A stretch of DNA of 64,000 bases from G965216905 sp965216905 (GTDB lineage Bacteria; Actinomycetota; Acidimicrobiia; Spongiisociales; ZC4RG35), in the NCBI GenBank assembly GCA_965216905.1, contig OZ244213.1, forward strand, positions 1 through 64,000, read 5' to 3'. Under the pieces are notes generated by a model. The model made no database searches. It saw only the letters and a list, made by a program, of their open reading frames with translations, and had not been told where the DNA came from. Position numbers and translations under genes: made by a program. The first letter of the stretch is position 1; each line of letters starts with the position of its first letter. Positions 52,039 to 60,802 of this stretch are shown piece after piece.

Positions 52039-53397
52039 TCAACCGGGCCATGACGCCTCGACGGCGTCCACGACCTCCTGGCTTCCAGCGCCCTGCGCCC
52101 AGTTGACCATGCCCTCCCAGAAGGATCCCTGGCCAACCGCCGGGGGCATCAGATCGGAGGCATCGAACACGAAGGTGTTCTCTGCCAACGCCCCGGTGAT
52201 CGTTTCGGCGAACGCCTTGGCGGCGTCCGTCTCATAGCAATCGGGATTCACATCCTTGTGACCCGGCAGCCGTTCGACGCCGGCGACACCATGGCCGCCG
52301 AAGTCGCTCACGCCACCACCGGAGGCGGACGCAAGCACGCACTGCCACTCGGGGGAGATCCAGTCCTTGACGACCTGGATGTTCTCCTCGGAACCGTCGA
52401 ACACGATCAGCGTGTCGCCGCCACCCATGGCGCCGCCATTGCCGTCGATGGACGGGAACGGGAAGACCGCGATCTCCGACTCCTCGCCGTCCTCGTAGTC
52501 GGGTTGGTCGACGAACACGTTCTGAATGAACGACCCCTGCTTGAGCATCAGGCAGCCGGGCTCCGGATCTTGGAACAGCGGTCCGGGCGAGTCGTTGAAG
52601 TTCACGCCGACCACGTTGGGCGCACCACCGAGGACGAAACCCTCTCCGAAGAACAGCTCGCCGAACTTGTCGAAGGCCGCTGTCACCTGCGGATCGTTGA
52701 AGGGGATCTCGTGATTGAACCACTGGGCGTAGGCCTCGCCACCATGCATGCGGACGAAGATGTCCTCGATCCAGTCGGTGCCGGGCCATCCGGTGGCGCC
52801 ACCGCTCTCGAAGCCGAAGCACCAGGGAGTCATCCCATCGGCGACCACCTGTTCGGACAGCGCGATCAGATCCTCATACGTCTCCGGGATCTCATAGCCG
52901 TTCGCCTCGAAGGTGGGCTGGTGATAGAAGACGATGGACTTGAAGTTGGGGAACCACGGGATGCCGTAGTGATTCCCGTCCTCGCACAGACCGAGGTCCA
53001 TCCAGAACTTGGAGTGGTTCGCTTCCATCTCGGCGATGTCGAAGCCCATGTCCTCGAGCGACACGAGGTTCTCCGAGAGGGCGCAGATCGTTCCCGGCTG
53101 CGGCGTGAACGCCACCTCCGGCGGATCACCGCCGTCGACGCGAATTTGGAGCTGGGTCTCGAAGTCATCGGAACCGGTGAACTCGATGTTCGAGCCGGTC
53201 TCTTCGTTGTACACGTCGACGAAACCGCCGAGTGCCTCTCCTTCGACGCCGGTCGGGGCGCCGAATAACGTGAACTCGGCTCCGCCGCCTTCGCCGCCGG
53301 CGCTCTCGCCCTCATCGCCGCCTTCGCCGTCTCCGCAGGCGGCCAGCACCAATGTGAACGCCAGGAACACCGTCCACAGTGTGGATCTCTTGCGCAT
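52039..53397 (-). CDS. Extracellular solute-binding lipoprotein (sugar ABC transporter)
   Basis: 452 aa. A lipoprotein signal with lipobox VLAAC at about residue 21, then an acidic Gly-rich linker. The mature part is a family-1 periplasmic-type binding protein (VYNEETGSNIEFTGSDDFETQLQIRVDGGDPPEVAF; YGIPWFPNFKSIVFYHQPTFEANGYEIPETYEDL). Aromatics such as W in GWPGTDW fit a carbohydrate ligand. The ATG at 53397 follows GAGGAAG; 53415 is an in-frame alternative. A LacI-type operator lies 85 bp upstream. Confidence 0.93.
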   Translation of the reverse strand: MRKRSTLWTVFLAFTLVLAACGDGEGGDEGESAGGEGGGAEFTLFGAPTGVEGEALGGFVDVYNEETGSNIEFTGSDDFETQLQIRVDGGDPPEVAFTPQPGTICALSENLVSLEDMGFDIAEMEANHSKFWMDLGLCEDGNHYGIPWFPNFKSIVFYHQPTFEANGYEIPETYEDLIALSEQVVADGMTPWCFGFESGGATGWPGTDWIEDIFVRMHGGEAYAQWFNHEIPFNDPQVTAAFDKFGELFFGEGFVLGGAPNVVGVNFNDSPGPLFQDPEPGCLMLKQGSFIQNVFVDQPDYEDGEESEIAVFPFPSIDGNGGAMGGGDTLIVFDGSEENIQVVKDWISPEWQCVLASASGGGVSDFGGHGVAGVERLPGHKDVNPDCYETDAAKAFAETITGALAENTFVFDASDLMPPAVGQGSFWEGMVNWAQGAGSQEVVDAVEASWPG

Positions 53398-53481
53398 CTG
53401 GTTCTTCCTCCTCATCTGCCTGTTCGATTCGAACCGTCTCTCATGCCGGATCGAATGTCACGCCGCGACGTCGATGACGTC

Positions 53482-53495
53482 TGTAAACGCTTGCA
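53482..53495. promoter_or_regulatory. LacI-family operator upstream of the sugar transport genes
   Basis: TGTAAACGCTTGCA, a LacI/CcpA-type pseudo-palindrome centred on CG. A matching site (CGTAAACGGTTGCA) precedes the lacI gene, so one regulator probably controls both. Confidence 0.7.
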
Positions 53496-53522
53496 GATCG
53501 TATGACCGGCCGGGACGGATCG

Positions 53523-54554
53523 TCAAGTATCTCCGGTCGAGCCGGCCGGCGGTGCCGTCGTCTCCCGCACGATCAGTCGGGTGGGGGCCTCGATCAGATC
53601 GGGCCGGCCGTCGTCTCCCTCGAGCCGGGCGATGAGTCGCTCCACACTGGCCGCCCCCATCTCCACGACCGGTTGGTGGACGGTCGTCAGACCGGAAGCT
53701 GCGGCGAGGAGATGATCGTCGAAGCCGACGATGGACACGTCATTCGGGACGTCGAGCCCCTCGTGGCGCAGGGCGCTCATGGCCCCGATCGCCATCTCGT
53801 CTGACGCGGCGAACACCGCGGTCGGTGGGCGGGGCGCATCGAGGAGACGCCGCATCGCCGACTCGGCGAGGGCCACCCGGAACCCACCCGCCTCGTCCAA
53901 AGCCGAATCCGGTTCGATGCCGTGAGCTCGGAGCGCCTGCACCCAGCCCGATCGCCGGGCATCCCCGGTCGGGAACGGCAACGGCTCGTCGTCGCCTCCC
54001 CCGATGAACCCGATCCTCCGGTGACCGAGGCGCAGGAGGTGGTTCACCGCCATCTTGGCGCTGGCCTCGTTGTCGATCCGCACCGCGTCGAAGAGGCTGG
54101 TGTCGAAGCCGAGGGTGACGACCGGCATCGCCCGGATCACCAGTTCGTTCCACAGGACGTCGGTACCGATCAGATCGCAGATGATCAGGCCATCCACTCG
54201 CTTGGCGACCGATGGCAACGACCGCGCCAGGCGATGGATTCCCTCCTCGTCCTCGACGACCAGCAGATGAAGGTCGACTCCCCTGCTCGAGAGGACCGAA
54301 TGCATGCCGGCGAGCACGTTGCCGTAGTACCAGGAGTTCAAGACCGGGACGACGATGCCGATCGTCCCACTCCGGCCGGCCGCCAGCCGGGAAGCGTGAG
54401 GGTTGGGCCGATAGTCGAGCTCCTCGGCGATCCTCTCCACCCTGGCCCGTGTCGACGGCGACACGTGGGGTAGCCCCCGGAGCGCTCGACTGACGGTGGC
54501 GACCGACACCCCGGCGCGCCGGGCTACGTCGTCGATGGTGAATGCGTCGGCCAT
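53523..54554 (-). CDS. LacI-family transcriptional regulator
   Basis: 343 aa. The N-terminal HTH is FTIDDVARRAGVSVATVSRALRG, with the hinge HASRLAAGRSGTIGIVVP. A type-I binding-protein effector domain follows (VDGLIICDLIGT, FIGGGDDEPLPFPTGDARRSGW, VFAASDEMAIGAMSAL, DVSIVGFDDHLLAA). GGAGGG precedes the ATG. It lies directly upstream of the transport operon with operators on both sides. Derepression by the transported sugar is the expected logic. Confidence 0.95.
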   Translation of the reverse strand: MADAFTIDDVARRAGVSVATVSRALRGLPHVSPSTRARVERIAEELDYRPNPHASRLAAGRSGTIGIVVPVLNSWYYGNVLAGMHSVLSSRGVDLHLLVVEDEEGIHRLARSLPSVAKRVDGLIICDLIGTDVLWNELVIRAMPVVTLGFDTSLFDAVRIDNEASAKMAVNHLLRLGHRRIGFIGGGDDEPLPFPTGDARRSGWVQALRAHGIEPDSALDEAGGFRVALAESAMRRLLDAPRPPTAVFAASDEMAIGAMSALRHEGLDVPNDVSIVGFDDHLLAAASGLTTVHQPVVEMGAASVERLIARLEGDDGRPDLIEAPTRLIVRETTAPPAGSTGDT

Positions 54555-54569
54555 GACCCTCCACTACAC

Positions 54570-54583
54570 CGTAAACGGTTGCA
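54570..54583. promoter_or_regulatory. LacI-family operator upstream of the regulator gene
   Basis: CGTAAACGGTTGCA, 15 bp upstream of the lacI start, matching 12 of 14 bases of the site at 53482-53495. It indicates autoregulation. Confidence 0.65.
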
Positions 54584-54676
54584 GAGATGCCGGTCAAGGT
54601 CCGTTTTCTCAGGCGGTCAGTGTCGGCTTCCCGACCTTTCGGGGAAGATCGACCACCGGTCGAGGTTGTTGCTGGC

Positions 54677-55942
54677 ATGAAGCGTTGGACGATCGCACTC
54701 CTGCTCGTGGTGTCCGCCTGCTCGGCCTCGGCCGACGACGTGGGACCGACCACACCCCGTGATGAAGGAGCGGCGACCGAGACGACGGCGGCGGCGGCGA
54801 CATCCTCCCCCTCATCGTTGGCCGGCGACGCACCGGTCTCCGATCCGAACGACGGGTCGTTCGATGGACAGGCCATTCCGGGCACGGTCGAGCCGGTGGT
54901 CGGGGACTGGGACACCGACTTCGGCCGGGCCACCATCGACTTGAACGAACTCCGAGTCGGCATTCCATCCGCCGACCCACGCGATCTGATCCGCCCCATC
55001 GACGAACCGATCTTCGAGCCTGTCGGCGAATCCTCCTGGCTGGCCGACGTGGAACCGGGCGTCGTCGTCGAGATCGACGGCGATGCCCGCTTCTATCCGC
55101 TCGGCATCATGACCCGACACGAAGTGGTGAACGACGTCGTCGGCGACCGGCCCGCCGCAGTGACGTACTGCCCACTGTGCAACACGGCCCTGGCCTTCGA
55201 CCCGGTGGTCGAGGGGCAGACCCTCCGTTTCGGAGTGTCGGGTCTGCTTCGGAACTCGGACCTGGTCATGTGGGATGACGCCACCGAGTCGCTGTGGCAG
55301 CAGATCACCGGCGAGGCCATCGTGGGCGAGTTGGCGGGCACGGCGCTCTCACCGCTTCCGAGCCGGATCCTCCAGTTCGCCGACTTCGCCGAGTCGTTCC
55401 CCGACGGTCAGGTCATGGCCGAGGAACAGGGCTTCGGTATCCCCTACGGCGCCAACCCGTACGCCGGATACTCGTCGCGGACCGGCCCGATCGGCGCGTT
55501 CGTGACCGGCGACATCGACGACACGTTCCCGGCCATGGAGCGAGTCGTCGGGGTCACCACCGACGGCCAGGACAAGGCGTATCCGTTCAGCATCCTCGCC
55601 GAGGAGCGTGCGGTGAACGACACGGTCGGAGGCGAACCGGTGGTGGTGCTCTGGGGTGCCGCCGATACCGCCGACGCCCTCGACGGCTTCCAGATCGCCG
55701 AATCCAACGGCATCGGGACCGGCGTGGCATACCTGGCGACGGTCGACGGGCAGGTGCTCACCATGGAACCCGCCGGCGGGGACCGCTTCGAGGACGCCGA
55801 GACCTCCAGCACGTGGACCCTCCTCGGCCAAGCCGTCGACGGCCCGTTGGCCGGGACCCAACTGGAGGTTCTCCCCCACCGCAACGAGTTCTGGTTCGCG
55901 TGGTCGGTGTTCTTCCCGGAAGGCGACGTGTACCCGGGCTGA
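54677..55942 (+). CDS. DUF3179 lipoprotein
   Basis: 421 aa. MKRWTIALLLVVSACSAS is a lipoprotein signal (lipobox VSAC). A Thr/Ala/Ser-rich linker is followed by a DUF3179 domain over the rest: FYPLGIMTRHEVVNDVVGDRP, the conserved TYCPLCNTALAF, FGVSGLLRNSDLVMWD, SLWQQITGEAI, and near the end the repeated theme AYPFSILAEERAVNDTVGG. Two conserved cysteines in CPLC may bind metal or be redox-active. Exported, anchored to the outer face; the biochemical function of DUF3179 is unknown. Divergent from lacI. Confidence 0.9.
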   Translation: MKRWTIALLLVVSACSASADDVGPTTPRDEGAATETTAAAATSSPSSLAGDAPVSDPNDGSFDGQAIPGTVEPVVGDWDTDFGRATIDLNELRVGIPSADPRDLIRPIDEPIFEPVGESSWLADVEPGVVVEIDGDARFYPLGIMTRHEVVNDVVGDRPAAVTYCPLCNTALAFDPVVEGQTLRFGVSGLLRNSDLVMWDDATESLWQQITGEAIVGELAGTALSPLPSRILQFADFAESFPDGQVMAEEQGFGIPYGANPYAGYSSRTGPIGAFVTGDIDDTFPAMERVVGVTTDGQDKAYPFSILAEERAVNDTVGGEPVVVLWGAADTADALDGFQIAESNGIGTGVAYLATVDGQVLTMEPAGGDRFEDAETSSTWTLLGQAVDGPLAGTQLEVLPHRNEFWFAWSVFFPEGDVYPG

Positions 55943-55999
55943 CGTATCAGCGGGCGTCCTCAGGCGTCTGTCTTGATGACAGACCCCAACGGAGCACCA

Positions 56000-56377
56000 A
56001 TGCACGAGTCACCCTTGCCCGGCAGCGACCTCGCAACGTCGGCCGTCCACGCTCTCCTGATCGGCCTCGAACCCGACGAACAAACCGTCGCGGAACTCGC
56101 ACGGAACGCCCACACCGGCCCCAACCTCACCCGGATCTGGAGGCAATCGCCCGACGACAGGGTCCGCTGGGCAGCGGTGTACCTGGCCGCCCAGACCGGG
56201 CACCCGAGCGTCATCCCGTTGCTCATCGAAGCGTCCGCACATGGGGCCACCAGCAATGACTATGCCCGATCGGCGAGTCGGATCGCCGGTGCCACCCTCA
56301 CCAGAATGGTCACACCTTCGGCGTGGCTCGAATCGTCGACGATGTCGGGCAGCGGAGCCACGGCCTTTGGGGCCTGA
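56000..56377 (+). CDS. Hypothetical protein, HEAT-like helices
   Basis: 125 aa from the ATG at 56000, which has GGAG 5 nt upstream; the frame extends to 55973. Helical, with DDRVRWAAVYLAAQTGHPSVIPLLIEASAHG resembling a HEAT/armadillo repeat pair. The C-terminal 25 residues are low complexity. No family recognised. Reality is supported mainly by the ribosome site and the helix pattern. Confidence 0.5.
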   Translation: MHESPLPGSDLATSAVHALLIGLEPDEQTVAELARNAHTGPNLTRIWRQSPDDRVRWAAVYLAAQTGHPSVIPLLIEASAHGATSNDYARSASRIAGATLTRMVTPSAWLESSTMSGSGATAFGA

Positions 56378-56415
56378 CAGAATCCGACGTCCGGCCGGGT
56401 AGGCCTCGGTCACGG

Positions 56416-57150
56416 TCATCGCGCCCGGGCCTGGGGAACGGCGATGTGGCCGGTCGTGCGGTCTCCGAACAGCCGGACTCGCCCCTCGCCGTAGCGCCAC
56501 CACACGCCGGCGATCCAGGCGCACAGACGGGCGTCGAGCAGGTCTTCCACATCCTTCAACCGCCTTCCCCGGAGGGTGTCCGGCACCGGCATCGCCTCGA
56601 CCGCCAGTGGCGGATCGGCGGTGCGCAGCGAATCGAGCAAGCTCGACAGCCGGCGCAGCCCATCCCGCCGGTCAGGCACCCGCATCCCCCGCTTTGCCTT
56701 GTATCGAAGCCGCTCGGGCAGGGCGAAGGTCTCGATCAGGGCCGGGTGTGGATAGACCTCGAGCAGGTTCCGGTCACCGGCGGACCAAGGGTCGTCGAAG
56801 CCCAGCGGAGCGAGTCGACGGGCGAGGTCCTCTCCGCGAACTCGTCCGAACCGGTCGAGGAAGAGCGAACGGTTCGAAGAGTGGGCGCCTGCTTTGCGGC
56901 CCCCGTAGACGGCCGTGATCTCCGACTCGGCCGGACGGCGGCCAGTCGAGTTGGGTACGTGAAGCGGCCCGTCGATTGCGACCACTGCGGGGCCTTCGAG
57001 GTGACGGGCGATCCAGGAGATGATGGCGTCGTCATCGCCGAGCAGTCGCTCGTCGACCAATCGACCTTCCACGTCGATCACGCACCCCCCGGTGGCGTGG
57101 CGGTCGGACCAGGCGAGGTCGATGCCGAACAGCCGGACGGCGCCGGTCAC
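56416..57150 (-). CDS. DUF429-family protein
   Basis: 244 aa, GTG start overlapping the stop of the upstream gene (GTGA). The N-terminus LFGIDLAWSDRHATGG has the RNase H-like first strand with an acidic residue, then VAIDGPLHVPNSTGRRPAE, LEVYPHPALI, YKAKRGMRVPDRRDGLRRL and DVEDLLDARLCAWIAG, all typical of DUF429. A nuclease-like fold is plausible, but activity is unproven. It sits last in a three-gene set with a small membrane protein and a Mug glycosylase. Confidence 0.85.
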   Translation of the reverse strand: MTGAVRLFGIDLAWSDRHATGGCVIDVEGRLVDERLLGDDDAIISWIARHLEGPAVVAIDGPLHVPNSTGRRPAESEITAVYGGRKAGAHSSNRSLFLDRFGRVRGEDLARRLAPLGFDDPWSAGDRNLLEVYPHPALIETFALPERLRYKAKRGMRVPDRRDGLRRLSSLLDSLRTADPPLAVEAMPVPDTLRGRRLKDVEDLLDARLCAWIAGVWWRYGEGRVRLFGDRTTGHIAVPQARAR

Positions 57151-57398
57151 GTCGTGACCAGGGTCACGGCGACCCAGACGACGAAGAGCCCGATCGAGGC
57201 CACCAAGATCGGTCCGGTTCTTCGCCAGCGCCCGATCCCCCATGCCAAGCCAATCATCCAAACGGCCCCCCACAACCAGGTGGTTCTCGAATCGGTGAGC
57301 CCCGCAAGCGCGGCACCGGCGATCAGGACCCCGACCACGAGGTGGAACCCGCCGGCCACGAGCGCATACAGCACCTGACGGGGCGTGGGCTCAGCCAT
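57147..57398 (-). CDS. Small membrane protein (83 aa)
   Basis: ATG at 57398 inside the end of the mug gene (8-bp overlap); a 4-bp overlap with DUF429 downstream. Two to three hydrophobic helices (VLYALVAGGFHLVVGVLIAGAAL; TTWLWGAVWMIGLAWGIG; GPILVASIGLFVVWVAVTLV) with a central RWRR. No family recognised. Confidence 0.7.
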   Translation of the reverse strand: MAEPTPRQVLYALVAGGFHLVVGVLIAGAALAGLTDSRTTWLWGAVWMIGLAWGIGRWRRTGPILVASIGLFVVWVAVTLVTT

Positions 57399-58017
57399 CC
57401 ACCACCCCCGCCTCGACTGCCGGTGCTCGATATGCCTTCGCAAGCGTGGCCACCGTCTCATGGGCGTTCAGGCCGCTCGGGTTGGGCACGACCCACAGCG
57501 AGGCGTCACCGATCGACTCGGACTGTCGCCCCGCAGCCGCCCGTCGCCTCCCGAAGGCCGTCCGGTAGGCAGTGATCCCGGCCACCGCCACCACCCGCGG
57601 ATCGTGCCGGTCGACGAACGCCTCCAGTCGATCCCGACCCGCCTGGAGCTCGTCGGGGGCCAGTTCCGACGCTCTGGCGGTGGCTCGCCGCACCAGGTTG
57701 GTGATGGCGAGACCACGTTCGATCATGTGCAGCCGATCGGCTTCCCTCGACCGGAGCGCAACGTCGATCGGGCCTTCGAACAACCCGGCGAGCGGAACAC
57801 TCGGGTGGGGCGGCTTGACGTCGACCTCCCGCTGGATGATCCCCGCTTCGAGCAGGGCCGGGTAGAACCGATTCGACGGATGGGCGAAGTGGAGGCCCGT
57901 GGCGGCGGTCCACAACCCCGGATTGATCCCGACGAAGAGCAGCCTGCAGTCGTCGCCGACCAGGTCCGGCACTCGGGCGCCTTCGCAACGCTGCAACTGC
58001 TCGCGGGAGTAGAACAT
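57391..58017 (-). CDS. mug: G:T/U mismatch-specific DNA glycosylase (Mug)
   Basis: 208 aa. It removes uracil or thymine from mismatches with G. The active-site motif GINPGLWTAATGLHFAHPSN (GINPG with N) and the wedge/insertion motif VPNPSGLNAH are both present. GTG at 58020 and ATG at 58017 are adjacent alternatives. TAGGCT on the minus strand (58031-58026) ends 5 nt before the first, consistent with leaderless transcription. The last residues overlap the next gene. Confidence 0.92.
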   Translation of the reverse strand: MFYSREQLQRCEGARVPDLVGDDCRLLFVGINPGLWTAATGLHFAHPSNRFYPALLEAGIIQREVDVKPPHPSVPLAGLFEGPIDVALRSREADRLHMIERGLAITNLVRRATARASELAPDELQAGRDRLEAFVDRHDPRVVAVAGITAYRTAFGRRRAAAGRQSESIGDASLWVVPNPSGLNAHETVATLAKAYRAPAVEAGVVDG

Positions 58018-58099
58018 CACGGAGGAGCCTACGATGGACCAAAGGCACCTCCGACCCTCGAGAAGTCGCGCCTTCGGCCACCGACTCCGCCGGCTCGAT

Positions 58100-60802
58100 C
58101 TATCGGTGCTTTCTCCGTATCAGCCGCTGCAGCGTCTCCGAATCGGAGGCCGTCTCGGCGCGCGCATCGGGCTCCTCTTGCCGGCGCTCGACCACCTGCT
58201 CCACCCGGAGGCGTTCCCGGCGCCGCCGGTTCTCGACTCCGGCCCGCCACTCCTCCATGTCCCCGACCCCGACCACCAACCGGCGCAGCGCCACATCCGC
58301 CAGGAACGCCGCCAGCGCCACCGCCACCAACCATGGCCAGATCGCTCGCTCCCCGGCCCCGATCGTCTCGGCCAGGTCGAACGCCGCCGCCGGGAGCGGA
58401 TCGACTCGGCCCCCCGTCGTCGTGGCGATGTCCTGGCCGAGGGTGGGGTCGGGATCGGCGAAGGCGAACTCCTGTTGGTAGCTCGACACCGCACCGGCTG
58501 CGGCCGTCGACGTCACCGACCCATCCTCCACCGTCGCCGCCACCCAGTAGGCGCCGGACGCGGCGGCGTCGACTTCGCCCTCGAACACGTCGCCGCCCGT
58601 CCTTCTGAGCGGGACGATCTCCACCGTCCCATTCGGGTGCCGGATTCGGGCCGACGCCGAAGCGTCGACACCGGCATCGCCCGATTCGACGCGGATGGTC
58701 AACCGTCCGCCCTCGACCCGAACCTCGGGAGGCGTCTCGCGACCCGGAGGAAGGACATCGTTCACGACCGCACCCCAGAAGCCGGAGTACCCATCCCAGC
58801 CCACCCATCCGGTCGACCACCGTGCGGTGGCGTCCGACGTCCACACCGCCGTCCGGCCGAGCCCACGCTGCCAGGTGGCCAGCAGCGGATCACCCTCGCC
58901 GATCTGCAGGGCGACCGATGCACTCCCCTTCGCCTTCGTGAGCACATAACCGAGCAACGGTGGCGCCGACGACAGCGCTTCGGTGGCGGGATGGGTCCGG
59001 CCCAGCGCGGGCACGAATGCGCCTTCCACGGCCAGGTTCCGGGCGACGGTCAGCGTCTCCTCGACGAACACCTCGGGCACCGCCGCCAGGTCCTCACCCG
59101 GGTAATACCGCCCCCCGCCGACCTGGGCCATGCGCCGCAATGTGGCACCCGGACCCTCACCGGTGGCGAGCACCGACAGCGTCACTCCCGCGTCGGCGAT
59201 CTTCCGGGCGATCGGCAGCAGGTTGGCGTCGTTCGGGTCCCACCCGTCGGTGAAGAGCACGATGTGCCGGAGCTGCTCGGGTTCGTCCTCGAGTTCGGCC
59301 AGGGCCTCCTCCAGGGCGTTGGCGATCTCGGTGTCGCCCGCCGCGAGCAGCGTGCCCAATGCCTCCTGAACGGCCGCAGACTCCGGCTTCTCGCCGAGCG
59401 GCAACACCCAGTCGGTGCCGCTGGAGAAAGCGAGGACGCCCACTCGATCCGAGTCGGCCAGCGCATCGATCGCCAGCTCCGCGCCGGCCGCGGCGATATC
59501 GGTCTTGGGGAATCCGAGCTGGCCACCGTCCACGCCGTCGTCGCAGTGGCAGTCCGCCATCGAACCCGAGGTGTCCAACACCAGCACCTCGGCCACCGGC
59601 TGGCGGCGGATCAGGTCGTCGGGGTTCGAGCTCACCGGGAGCACCGAATCCAACGGCGTGTCCTGATAATCCCCCAGACCAAATGCCTGCTCTCCCCCCA
59701 CCACCACCAGACCCCTTCCGAGATCCTCGACGAAAGCCGCGAGCTCCTGCCCGGCATCGCCCGCCGGACGATCGACATCCACCAACACCACCGCATCGTG
59801 TTCGAGCAATGTCGCAGCGTCGGGCAGCGTGCTCGTCCGGGCGATGGCTAACCCGCCGGCCTCCAGCGCTGCGGACAACTCGCTCGCCTCGCCCGGCACG
59901 CCCTCCACGACGAGGACCGAAGCCGGACCCAGGATGGTGGACACTCCGACGGCGGCGTTGTTCTCGGGTCGAGTGTCGAAGTCCGCCCGCACGGCCGCTT
60001 CGACGGTCAGGGCGCCCTGCTCTCCGGCCATCAGCTCCACCGGCACCCGAACGACGCCGGCCTCCACGGAGAGATCGAACTGTTGCGGCGGTTCGTCCTC
60101 GCCCGACCCGACCGTGAGCGTGACCGACCCGGCCGTGTTGGAGCGCAGAACCACCTCCGCCTCGACCCGCTCGCCGGCCCGCACCGGGTTCGGGAGCCGG
60201 ACCGAATCAACCAGAATGTCGGCGCTTCGCTCCGATGCCAGCGTGACGACGTCGACCGCAACGCCGGCGTCCCGCAGGCGGGCCGCCGCCACTCGTGCGT
60301 CGCCGCCGGTCTCGACGGCGTCCGTCAGCACCACGATCCGCCGCGATCCTTCGGTGGGCAACAACGCTGCTCCCGCGGTCAGGGCTCCGGCGAGATCGGT
60401 GGCGGATGCATCCACCTCCGTGAGCACCTCACCGAGTGCGCTCCCCGGTCCGAGCGCTCGGTCGACCCTCGTCGTGGCACCGAACACGGCCACGCTCCAA
60501 CGGTGATCGGGGGCGACGCCGTCCACTGCATCGGCAAGAAACCGCTCCTGGGCGTCCCGTTGGCTCTGTCCGATCGAGTCTGAGCGGTCGAGAAGGAACA
60601 AGACCGATCGGTCGTCGATCGGCCGGAGAAGGATTGGCCCGGCCAAGGCCGCCACCAGCAACACGACTCCAACGATCCGGAGGCCGACCGCCAACCGATG
60701 CTGACGGCGGGGAACGGTCCGGGCACCGCGGCGAGCAACCCAGATGACCAGGGCGACGACCGGGATGGCAATCAGCCACATCCACCAGTACTCGAACCTC
60801 AT
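58100..60802 (-). CDS. Large membrane protein with two von Willebrand A domains and an amidotransferase-like region
   Basis: 900 aa. Two N-terminal helices (about 6-22 and 35-57), then a VWA-like fold with a modified MIDAS (VLFLLDRSDSIGQS), a beta-rich CARDB-like region, a glutamine-amidotransferase-like segment (VLVVEGVPGEASELSAAL to VVVGGEQAFGLGDY), and a second VWA domain with canonical VLVLDTSGSM. A C-terminal helix (about 828-850) ends in a basic tail. It overlaps the preceding gene by ATGA. Such proteins accompany MoxR ATPases and DUF58 proteins; a chaperone-like or assembly role is inferred. Confidence 0.85.
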   Translation of the reverse strand: MRFEYWWMWLIAIPVVALVIWVARRGARTVPRRQHRLAVGLRIVGVVLLVAALAGPILLRPIDDRSVLFLLDRSDSIGQSQRDAQERFLADAVDGVAPDHRWSVAVFGATTRVDRALGPGSALGEVLTEVDASATDLAGALTAGAALLPTEGSRRIVVLTDAVETGGDARVAAARLRDAGVAVDVVTLASERSADILVDSVRLPNPVRAGERVEAEVVLRSNTAGSVTLTVGSGEDEPPQQFDLSVEAGVVRVPVELMAGEQGALTVEAAVRADFDTRPENNAAVGVSTILGPASVLVVEGVPGEASELSAALEAGGLAIARTSTLPDAATLLEHDAVVLVDVDRPAGDAGQELAAFVEDLGRGLVVVGGEQAFGLGDYQDTPLDSVLPVSSNPDDLIRRQPVAEVLVLDTSGSMADCHCDDGVDGGQLGFPKTDIAAAGAELAIDALADSDRVGVLAFSSGTDWVLPLGEKPESAAVQEALGTLLAAGDTEIANALEEALAELEDEPEQLRHIVLFTDGWDPNDANLLPIARKIADAGVTLSVLATGEGPGATLRRMAQVGGGRYYPGEDLAAVPEVFVEETLTVARNLAVEGAFVPALGRTHPATEALSSAPPLLGYVLTKAKGSASVALQIGEGDPLLATWQRGLGRTAVWTSDATARWSTGWVGWDGYSGFWGAVVNDVLPPGRETPPEVRVEGGRLTIRVESGDAGVDASASARIRHPNGTVEIVPLRRTGGDVFEGEVDAAASGAYWVAATVEDGSVTSTAAAGAVSSYQQEFAFADPDPTLGQDIATTTGGRVDPLPAAAFDLAETIGAGERAIWPWLVAVALAAFLADVALRRLVVGVGDMEEWRAGVENRRRRERLRVEQVVERRQEEPDARAETASDSETLQRLIRRKHR

